This document shows positions 1 to 5,158 of a stretch of 5,158 nt of DNA, one piece after another; position 1 is the first letter of the stretch; the number at the start of each line of letters is the position of its first letter. Source of the DNA: an uncultured Planctomycetota bacterium (GTDB taxonomy: Bacteria; Planctomycetota; Phycisphaerae; Sedimentisphaerales; Anaerobacaceae); the NCBI GenBank assembly GCA_903927855.1, contig CAIYOL010000149.1, forward strand, positions 1 through 5,158, read 5' to 3'. Below the pieces are notes generated by a model. The model saw only the letters and a list, made by a program, of their open reading frames with translations, had not been told where the DNA came from and ran no database searches. A program made the translations under genes and the position numbers.

Positions 1-948
1 AGGATTCCTAAGGTAGTTGTGGTGGGCGGCACTTACGTTGATATAGCGATAAGGTGCGATCAGGTTCCTTCTCCCGGACAAAGCGTTGCCGGCTCAAAAC
101 TATCGTACACTGCCGCCGGTCCGGGGCCGAATCAGGCAGCCGAAGCTGCTCTATGTGGTTGCCAGGTACATCTTATAAGCACTGTCGGCGGCGACCCATT
201 CGCTCGAATGGTCAGGGAGGGGCTGGCTGAATTCAATGTTAACACAGACTTTATTCATACCGCCGAAGCCAAGAATACAGGTGTCGTTGTAACCCTGGTT
301 GACGCCGAAGGCGAAAATGCCAGCCTTATGTACGCAGGTGCCAACACTGCCATGCAGCCGCAGGATATTAACGATGCCGAACAGATTATCTCAGAGGCTA
401 ATGTCTGTTTGATCCACGGCCAGTTGCCGCAGGATGCTGTCGCAGCAGCCATCCGATGTGCTAAGGTGCATGGCGTTAAGGTCATCCTCAACCCTGCAAG
501 GCCGATGGAGCAGCCCGACCAGCGGAGCAGCGATTTACCTATCGACTATTTTTCAGCCGATATCCTGACGCCGAATCTTTACGAAGCCGCTGATATCACC
601 GACCAAGCCGACGGCAACATTCACGCAGCCAAGCTCATTGGCTCTGATTTGGTCGCCCGCGGCGCCGATTCTGTCGTCATAACGATGGGCAGGCGCGGCT
701 GTATGGTTGTTGACAGAAACGGCGCCGACCACATCCCAGCCTTTGAAGTCGAGCTTGTCGACCAGACCGGCAGAGGCGATGCCTTTGCAGGAGCGCTGGC
801 CGCCTGTTGCGCCGTAGGGGATGATTTAAGAAAAGCGGTTAAATTTGCCTCAGCGGCGGGGGCGCTGACCTGCACGAAATTCGGCTCGATTGAGGCTTTG
901 CCCTCAAAGGCCGAAATCATCGAGCTCCTGCAAAAAGAAGAAGCTTAG
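1..948 (+). CDS. PfkB/ribokinase-family sugar kinase, 5'-truncated by window edge
   Basis: This is a cytoplasmic ATP-dependent kinase of the ribokinase (PfkB) fold, expected to phosphorylate a sugar or related small alcohol. The frame is open to base 1 (RIPKVVVVGG...), so the GTG at 19 is not the start; the true start lies just outside and few residues are missing. Numbering from that GTG (309 residues): the N-terminal GGTYVD strand carries the substrate-contacting Asp (D8); the first PfkB signature is GPGPNQAAEA at 34-43; LNPAR is at 157-161; the NxxE metal/phosphate motif is TPNLYEA at 184-190; the second PfkB signature DQTGRGDAFAGAL at 248-260 holds the anion hole and catalytic base D254. 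Length fits ribokinases (about 305-310). Two deviations stand out: the usual GGKGANQA is AGPGPNQA, losing the ribose-contacting Lys, and the Glu expected after QL near 136 is absent. The substrate may therefore not be ribose. Family call is firm; substrate unknown. No clear terminator follows. Confidence 0.93.
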   Translation, partial: RIPKVVVVGGTYVDIAIRCDQVPSPGQSVAGSKLSYTAAGPGPNQAAEAALCGCQVHLISTVGGDPFARMVREGLAEFNVNTDFIHTAEAKNTGVVVTLVDAEGENASLMYAGANTAMQPQDINDAEQIISEANVCLIHGQLPQDAVAAAIRCAKVHGVKVILNPARPMEQPDQRSSDLPIDYFSADILTPNLYEAADITDQADGNIHAAKLIGSDLVARGADSVVITMGRRGCMVVDRNGADHIPAFEVELVDQTGRGDAFAGALAACCAVGDDLRKAVKFASAAGALTCTKFGSIEALPSKAEIIELLQKEEA

Positions 949-978
949 AAGTTCTCGCTCCACCTTAAAACAAACACT

Positions 979-1007
979 TTGACGGAAAAATACCCTTTAT
1001 TTATACT
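979..1007 (+). promoter_or_regulatory. Predicted sigma70-type promoter for the ParA-CBM48 gene
   Basis: TTGACG at 979-984 matches the -35 consensus at 5 of 6 positions. TATACT at 1002-1007 matches the -10 consensus at 5 of 6 positions. The spacer is exactly 17 bp. Transcription would begin near 1013-1015, giving an untranslated leader of about 170 nt before the ATG at 1183. It lies in a locally AT-rich stretch 30 bp after the kinase stop, which supports independent expression of the downstream gene. Prediction is from sequence only; planctomycete promoter consensus is less well characterised than that of E. coli. Confidence 0.55.
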
Positions 1008-1104
1008 TGTTTCGACATTCTTATAGGCACGTCCAATAAAAAAGATAAAGTTTTTCGCGTCTCTTTGCCGAATAACTTAATGGGCATTTAGCCGCTTTTC
1101 AGTG

Positions 1105-1157
1105 CTGAAACCGAAGGTTTCGGACTGTATCTGTGACAAGTCCTTCCCTGAAGGGAA
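1105..1157 (+). promoter_or_regulatory. Structured mRNA leader: three abutting hairpins
   Basis: Three stems follow one another with no spare bases. Hairpin 1: 1107-1112 pairs with 1116-1121 around a GAA loop, extendable by a T-G and a C-G pair to 1105/1123. Hairpin 2: GGACT at 1122-1126 pairs with AGTCC at 1139-1143, then GT/AC across a single bulged A at 1138, with a 7-nt loop. Hairpin 3: TTCCC at 1144-1148 pairs with GGGAA at 1153-1157 around a TGAA loop. The block ends 13 nt before the GGGAGA ribosome binding site at 1171. TCCCTG (1145-1150) can instead pair with CAGGGA (1169-1174), which covers that site, so hairpin 3 and a sequestering stem are mutually exclusive. I do not recognise a known riboswitch class. 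The pairings are seen in the sequence; regulation is inferred. Confidence 0.45.
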
Positions 1158-1185
1158 TGGATTCTATGCAGGGAGATATTCTATG
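1152..1185 (+). repeat. Tandem duplication of the RBS plus start-codon module
   Basis: Two imperfect direct copies stand side by side. Copy 1 (1152-1168) is AGGGA, 4 nt, ATTCTATG. Copy 2 (1170-1185) is AGGGA, 3 nt, ATTCTATG. Each contains a Shine-Dalgarno-like purine run and an ATG at workable spacing. The two ATGs (1166 and 1183) are 17 nt apart and so in different frames. Only the second opens the long gene. Confidence 0.7.
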
Positions 1186-1186
1186 A
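1166..1186 (+). other. Possible six-codon leader ORF overlapping the ParA start (ATGA)
   Basis: The first ATG of the duplicated module opens a tiny reading frame, MQGDIL, that ends in TGA at 1184-1186. That TGA overlaps the real start at 1183 as ATGA, the usual geometry of translational coupling. AAGGGA at 1151-1156 sits 9 nt upstream and could serve as its binding site, although it is part of hairpin 3. It may be a coupling mini-cistron, a decoy start, or a by-product of the duplication. Nothing in the sequence proves translation. Confidence 0.3.
1171..1176 (+). promoter_or_regulatory. Ribosome binding site fixing the ParA-CBM48 start at 1183
   Basis: GGGAGA lies 6 nt before ATG 1183, a standard spacing. 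The protein from this ATG begins MRTIAVVNQKGG, the normal N-terminus of ParA/Soj proteins, with the P-loop starting at residue 10. The alternative in-frame GTG at 1102 has no Shine-Dalgarno sequence, would add 27 residues rich in Cys, Gly and Phe that do not look like a ParA extension, and falls inside the hairpin block. Confidence 0.85.
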
Positions 1187-2523
1187 GGACTATAGCGGTT
1201 GTTAATCAAAAAGGTGGTTGTGGCAAGACAACGGTATCGATAAATCTCGCAAGTGCCCTTGCCGAGCTCGGCCACAGAACGTTACTGGTCGATATGGATC
1301 CACAGTCGCATTGCGCCGTCGGCCTCGCTGTGCCGGATGACCAGATTGAACAAAGCATCTACGATTGTCTTATAAGCACAAGCAGAAACGAACCCATAAA
1401 GCTGGCAGAAATACTCTGGCAGATTAGCGACAAGCTGGAGTTGGCGCCGGCCAGCATAGACCTGTCGGCCTTCGAGCAGCAAATGGTCGGAATCGTCGAG
1501 CGTGAATCCTGCCTGAAAAATGTCCTGTGCGAAACGAAGAATGAATATGACTACGTAATAATCGATTGTCCGCCGGCCGTAGGCTTATTGACCTTCAACG
1601 CGCTGAGGGCGGCCACTGATGCTATTGTCCCTGTCGAAACCGGATATTTTGCACTGCACGGCCTCAGTAAGCAGCTTGAGACCCTCGGTATTCTTTGCAA
1701 ACGATGCAGTCAGCAGATAAATGTCAGGGTCCTAGCCAGCATGTACGACTTAAGGACAAAGATGGCCAGAGAAATTCTCGCCGAATTACGCGCACACTTC
1801 GCCGACAAAATGTTCAAAACCATCGTCAACTTCAACACCAAAATCAAGGAGGCCTCCAGCTTCGGCCAGCCCATCTGCGAATACGACTCCGCCAGCAAGG
1901 GCCAAAAGGATTTTCGCGCACTGGCCGAGGAAATTATTAACTCGTCCGCCGATAGGCGTCCCCAAGCGGACCACGGTGAGCTTGTCGAACTAATTGAGGT
2001 GGTCGAATCCGTTGCCTCGGCAAAGCCAAACATTATCGCTTTGCCCGCGGTAGCGACTCTTGACAAAAAGGCAGGACAACAACGTACTGAAGTCGTCAGC
2101 TCCTTGGCCGACCGGCTCGAGACGATTAGCGCCACTGCTGATGAATTGCTGCAGTCCGCAAAGCCGGCCATAAAAGCCATACCACAGGCTCCGCGGGCCG
2201 AAAAACCGAAACAGGCAGACACCAACGCCAAGCTTTCTGACTATTACGGTGTCAGCCAGATAAATGATGCTGTAATATTCGTAACGCTTTATCCCCGCGC
2301 TAATAGCGTGCAGATTGCCGGTGATTTTAATAATTGGCAGCCGGCAAAAAGCCCTCTGCAAAAAGTGGGCAGTTCAGGCGTATGGCAGACCAAAATAAAA
2401 CTGCCAACAGGAAAATATCGCTACCGCCTCGTCGTCGATGGCCAGTGGCAGCAGGACCCCTACAACGAAGCAACCGAATTGAATCCATTCGGCGGACTCA
2501 ACTCCGTCGTCGAAGTAAAATAA
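1183..2523 (+). CDS. ParA/Soj-type ATPase fused to a C-terminal CBM48 glycogen-binding domain
   Basis: A 446-residue cytoplasmic protein starting at ATG 1183. Residues 1-252 are a complete ParA/Soj ATPase: deviant Walker A KGGCGKTT at 10-17 with signature Lys10 and P-loop Lys15, switch I LVDMDPQ at 35-41, Walker B YVIIDCPPAVG at 124-134, VPVETGYFALHGL at 149-161, and the C-terminal EASSFGQPICEYDSASKG block at 223-240. This should dimerise on ATP and bind DNA non-specifically. Residues 253-360 are a linker with an amphipathic segment (V305, L308, L312, I315, A319, L322 in heptad spacing) and a Pro/Lys/Ala-rich stretch. Residues 361-446 are a CBM48/AMPK-beta-type early-set domain: VQIAGDFNNWQP at 376-387, GVWQTKIKLPTGKYRYRLVVDG at 399-420 (split here as GVWQTKIKL and PTGKYRYRLVVDG), and NPFGGLNSVVEV at 434-445. 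Aromatic residues W385, W401 and W422 could contact glucan. One uninterrupted frame, so the fusion is encoded as such. No ParB partner is adjacent. Domain calls are firm; a role in placing glycogen or another alpha-glucan is inference. Confidence 0.93.
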   Translation: MRTIAVVNQKGGCGKTTVSINLASALAELGHRTLLVDMDPQSHCAVGLAVPDDQIEQSIYDCLISTSRNEPIKLAEILWQISDKLELAPASIDLSAFEQQMVGIVERESCLKNVLCETKNEYDYVIIDCPPAVGLLTFNALRAATDAIVPVETGYFALHGLSKQLETLGILCKRCSQQINVRVLASMYDLRTKMAREILAELRAHFADKMFKTIVNFNTKIKEASSFGQPICEYDSASKGQKDFRALAEEIINSSADRRPQADHGELVELIEVVESVASAKPNIIALPAVATLDKKAGQQRTEVVSSLADRLETISATADELLQSAKPAIKAIPQAPRAEKPKQADTNAKLSDYYGVSQINDAVIFVTLYPRANSVQIAGDFNNWQPAKSPLQKVGSSGVWQTKIKLPTGKYRYRLVVDGQWQQDPYNEATELNPFGGLNSVVEVK

Positions 2524-2537
2524 ATATCATTCCGCAC

Positions 2538-2624
2538 GCACCAGTTCTGCTCGGCGCAATCTCGCTCCATCCACTGGCTGGCAAAGACGGCGTAATCAAC
2601 GAAGTCCACATCGCCGTCAATACC
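2538..2624 (-). pseudogene. Out-of-frame remnant of the dockerin-like tail of the surface protein
   Basis: Immediately past the TAG (2626-2624) of the minus-strand gene, another frame reads GIDGDVDFVDYAVFASQW, then MERDCAEQNWC. This aligns without gaps to the dockerin-like unit about 55 residues earlier (NDGIPNFYDFSYFARFW, then RNKTCLSPSWC): the DG, F, D, F-A, W, C and WC positions all coincide. The coding signal therefore continues but is displaced by one base: restoring a single base within the TAG would join the frames as ...WPVDE, one residue, GIDGD... The frame stays open to a TAG at 2462-2460, antisense to the end of the ParA-CBM48 gene, but similarity to the repeat fades after the WC. 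It is either a frameshift mutation, a sequencing or assembly indel, or less likely a programmed shift. Confidence 0.7.
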
Positions 2625-5158
2625 TACTCGTCCACCGGCCACAACCAGAACTCGGCAAATATCCGCAAGTCGTTAACATCGACAACGCCGTTGCGGTCAA
2701 AGTCGCTGCCCCCACACCAGCTCGGCGACAAACACGTTTTATTTCGCCAGAACCTCGCAAAATAGCTGAAATCGTAAAAATTCGGTATCCCGTCATTGTT
2801 CAAATCAACGGTAATCGGACCGAGTGGACCACCCTGGATGGAATTGGACCAGTCACTTTCGCAGGCCAAAGCAGGGTCGTCGTAGCTTACCGACAAATCA
2901 TGAAGAACAGGTGTTTTATTCGCATCGGTGGTGAACAAATTCGCACGCAGCCGGATAGTTGTCCCGCCGATTGCACTCAAGTCAGTGCCGCTGGGGACGC
3001 CTTCATAGCCCGCAATCGGCGTCGAGCCTGCCGCGGGCAGGATATCAACAGTCAGGTCAGTGTCGACTTGTGTTGTTGCGCTGAAGTTAACTGTCTGCCA
3101 ATTGCCGCCTGTAGGCAAATTAATCGCTGCGGAAACAATATCGCCCTCATAATTGAGGGCAACGCCGCTTGTATATCTATGATAAAACGCGAAAGCTCCG
3201 CTGCTGGTATTGGTTAGGACGCTCGGCGATGGAAAACCATTATAATATCCGTAACCGACTTGGTTGCCGAAGCTGGATGAAGCGAAGCCTGACTTATAGT
3301 AACTCGTTACAGTACCACTGCATATCGCCCCAATCATGTAGTGTTTGCCCGCTTGAATGGGAATATAAGCGGGGCTGGAACTGTAGAATTTTGTGCCGGT
3401 GCCCGAATTGGCTACAGTCGATGAGAAAATCCGGTTATACTGGTCATAAAATGACGCACCGCCTTCGTACACCACAAACTCAATCGACCTGGGTGTTGAA
3501 ATACCAAGATAAACCTCAATCTGATTCAGGACCGTTCCGCTTGTCACGTAGAAGCAGTTAAGGTAGCTATAATTTGCAATATGAGATGTAATTCCGCCTA
3601 CCGTATCCACTATAGAAACCCCTATGTCGCTGCTCAAGACCACATTCCCATCGCTTGTGGCTATTGTATGTGTTAGTGTATCGGCCGCAAAATCCGTCTG
3701 GCTGGTTTGCAGCCATGTCTTCGATAAAAATGGCACACGCGTTTTTACATGATACCAATACGTTTGATCCAGAGCCAAGCCTGAGAATTCGTAATTTGTG
3801 TCAGTAATCCATCCGCTGTTAGCGCAGACATCACTAAAGTTTGAATCCCTCGCACACTCCGCATAATACTCATAGGCGCCGTCCACCGCGTCCCAGTAAA
3901 TCGTATTGCTCTGACCACCTGTCGTATTCGGTTCTGGATGAAGAACAGGGGGCTCTACGCAGGATTCGCACTGAATACACACACCGTCGATATACCATTC
4001 GTCGTCGGTGGAATCGCTGTCCGCCCAAAAACGTAAACGAAACTCCGGGTGCAATGCAGCGCCGGGCAGTTCCACGGAATTCAGCTCCCAACCGGTGTCA
4101 ACGCCACCGGAGAGCACACCCAGTGACTGCCACTCGTTCCCGTCCCAATAATCTACAAAAAAGACGTCGCTTGGCTCCGTATTAACGCGCTTCCACCAAT
4201 ACTGCAGCCGTGCTGAATGACATCCATATAAATCAACCATCTTGCTGGCCACGCTGTCGACGGCTTCCAGGTGAAGCGAATATGGCGGACTGGGCTCGTC
4301 GCCGCCGGTATCATCTACCACAGGCGTCCCATACGTTTCGGGCCAATTGTTGCCGTCCAGGGTTGTAGATTGGAAATCGTCGAAGAATATACAATCCGTT
4401 ACATTAATCCAAACCGTCGCTTCGTTCGAACCTCCGCCTTCGGGTGCAGTGCCGCCGTCATCGGCTGCGAATGTGAAATTGTCCTGCCCTGCGTAGCCGG
4501 TATCGGGCACATAATTGACCTGATTGCCGTAACCGACCAGCGGCACGCCGGGTTCGGTGATTGGTCCTGCGCTCGGGTCGTTGAGGCATCCGTGACTTGG
4601 CAGAGACGCTATGGTATAAGTTAATGCCGCTGGCGGGTTAGGGTACCCGTCATCAGTAGCTTGCAAAGCAATTGCGACCGGTGCATTTACGGTAGTAGTC
4701 ACGCCGCCATCTTGTGCCTGGGGAGGAGCGAGTGTTGCATATACTGCCGTCATCGTGTGGTTTGCGTCCATTGTAACAGTAGCTGTCGGATTTGTGGAAT
4801 AGTCCGCGTAGTCACGCTGCCACTTCCTGAAAACGTTGCTTCCGGCGGTAGATGATGCAGTAAGCGTTACGACAATACCGTTGTCATACGTCCGCGCAAA
4901 CTCGGTCGTACCGCTGCCATGACCGTTTTTGTCGTCCGGACTGACCGTAATACTTACGCCGCTGTCAGGATTTGAAGAGGCCACCGTTAGGGTATGAGTC
5001 TGTACCACAGTAAGCTGATAACCCTGTTTATAAGCGGTATTATTGTTCTCGTTGCTTTCTAATACGTTGTTATCAGCATCGATTATCCAGCCCACCCAGT
5101 ACACACCGACTGGTATCGATGAAGGAAACGGCCCCGACCAATCACAGTCGGCCCGGCC
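2624..5158 (-). CDS. Large secreted mosaic protein with CARDB, Ig-like, jelly-roll, FN3 and dockerin-like modules (5'-truncated)
   Basis: The frame is open to the right edge, so the N-terminus and any signal peptide are outside; the GTG at 5104 is internal. Numbering from it (826 residues): 1-33 is the end of a CARDB-type adhesion domain (VGWIIDADNNVLESNENNNT); 36-123 an InlB B-like beta repeat (Flg_new_2 type, ending FRKWQRDYADYSTNPTATVTM in pieces, then TAVYA); 126-236 a cadherin/Big_9-like Ig domain (YVPDTGYAGQDNFTF); 238-380 a MAM/LamG-like jelly roll (DEWYIDGVCI); 384-456 a fibronectin type III domain; 457-745 a beta-rich Ser/Gly/Tyr region I cannot assign, perhaps a second lectin-like sandwich (NQIEVYLGI near 527); 766-826 a dockerin-like pair of calcium loops (D767/N769/D771/D778 and D801/D803/N805/D812) with W786, C791 and WC at 796-797. 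No catalytic domain is visible in this part. Probably an extracellular or cell-surface adhesion or polysaccharide-handling protein. Convergent with the ParA-CBM48 gene, 100 bp between stops. The stop may be the product of a frameshift. Confidence 0.88.
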   Translation of the reverse strand, partial: GRADCDWSGPFPSSIPVGVYWVGWIIDADNNVLESNENNNTAYKQGYQLTVVQTHTLTVASSNPDSGVSITVSPDDKNGHGSGTTEFARTYDNGIVVTLTASSTAGSNVFRKWQRDYADYSTNPTATVTMDANHTMTAVYATLAPPQAQDGGVTTTVNAPVAIALQATDDGYPNPPAALTYTIASLPSHGCLNDPSAGPITEPGVPLVGYGNQVNYVPDTGYAGQDNFTFAADDGGTAPEGGGSNEATVWINVTDCIFFDDFQSTTLDGNNWPETYGTPVVDDTGGDEPSPPYSLHLEAVDSVASKMVDLYGCHSARLQYWWKRVNTEPSDVFFVDYWDGNEWQSLGVLSGGVDTGWELNSVELPGAALHPEFRLRFWADSDSTDDEWYIDGVCIQCESCVEPPVLHPEPNTTGGQSNTIYWDAVDGAYEYYAECARDSNFSDVCANSGWITDTNYEFSGLALDQTYWYHVKTRVPFLSKTWLQTSQTDFAADTLTHTIATSDGNVVLSSDIGVSIVDTVGGITSHIANYSYLNCFYVTSGTVLNQIEVYLGISTPRSIEFVVYEGGASFYDQYNRIFSSTVANSGTGTKFYSSSPAYIPIQAGKHYMIGAICSGTVTSYYKSGFASSSFGNQVGYGYYNGFPSPSVLTNTSSGAFAFYHRYTSGVALNYEGDIVSAAINLPTGGNWQTVNFSATTQVDTDLTVDILPAAGSTPIAGYEGVPSGTDLSAIGGTTIRLRANLFTTDANKTPVLHDLSVSYDDPALACESDWSNSIQGGPLGPITVDLNNDGIPNFYDFSYFARFWRNKTCLSPSWCGGSDFDRNGVVDVNDLRIFAEFWLWPVDE

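Noticed and set aside
1038..1055. AAAAA-GATAAAG-TTTTT as a transcription terminator for the kinase
   Set aside because: A pure A-T stem of five pairs is too weak for an intrinsic terminator, and it lies downstream of the predicted promoter.
1102..1182. In-frame GTG at 1102 as the start of the ParA-CBM48 protein
   Set aside because: No Shine-Dalgarno sequence, an atypical 27-residue extension, and it lies in the hairpin block; ATG 1183 has a good site and gives the normal ParA N-terminus.
1014..1182. Known riboswitch classes (cyclic di-GMP I, cobalamin, mini-ykkC, SAM and others)
   Set aside because: The conserved core sequences of these classes are not present; only the hairpins themselves can be supported.
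1710..2361. Antisense reading frames on the minus strand (1710-2231 and 1990-2361)
   Set aside because: They lie wholly opposite the ParA-CBM48 gene and their translations show no recognisable domain; they mirror its codon bias.
2334..2765. Plus-strand frame covering the CBM48 end and the spacer
   Set aside because: The CBM48 domain is clearly in the other frame, and the rest is antisense to the dockerin-like tail.
2900..4855. Several plus-strand frames of 64-130 codons opposite the surface-protein gene
   Set aside because: Their translations are Arg/Cys-rich with no family features, while the minus strand reads continuous recognisable domains.
5102..5104. GTG at 5104 as the start of the surface protein
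   Set aside because: The frame is open to the window edge and the residues upstream of the GTG continue the CARDB-like domain.

Overview
The window looks like a piece of a Planctomycetota chromosome, most likely from the Phycisphaerae / Sedimentisphaerales side. This is an inference from gene content: a ParA ATPase with a KGGCGKT P-loop and a C-terminal glycogen-binding module, next to a very large mosaic surface protein with a dockerin-like tail of paired calcium-loop, Trp and Cys motifs. No 16S or other phylogenetic marker is present. I see no tRNA, rRNA, CRISPR array, insertion sequence or origin.

Layout. (1) Positions 1-948, plus strand: a PfkB/ribokinase-family sugar kinase, missing only its first few codons at the window edge. 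(2) Positions 949-1182: a 234-bp gap holding a good sigma70-like promoter (TTGACG-17 bp-TATACT), a leader of about 170 nt with three back-to-back hairpins, and a duplicated ribosome-binding-site/start-codon module. (3) Positions 1183-2523, plus strand: a 446-residue protein with a complete ParA/Soj ATPase, a linker with a short heptad pattern, and a C-terminal CBM48/AMPK-type glycogen-binding domain. (4) Positions 2624-5158, minus strand: the C-terminal 845 codons or so of a secreted multidomain protein that runs off the right edge. Its dockerin-like tail is cut by a TAG, but 29 further codons of the same repeat are readable in another frame (2624-2538). (5) The two convergent genes are only 100 bp apart, and most of that spacer is occupied by this out-of-frame tail.

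How the genes may work together. The kinase and the ParA-CBM48 protein lie on the same strand and both point to carbohydrate, but the gap and the promoter between them suggest separate transcription. The most notable item is the ParA-CBM48 fusion. ParA ATPases position cargo over the nucleoid, and CBM48 binds alpha-1,4/1,6-glucans, so the architecture suggests a one-protein adaptor that could position or partition glycogen granules. No ParB or McdB-like partner is visible in the window. The surface-protein gene is convergent and probably unrelated in function.
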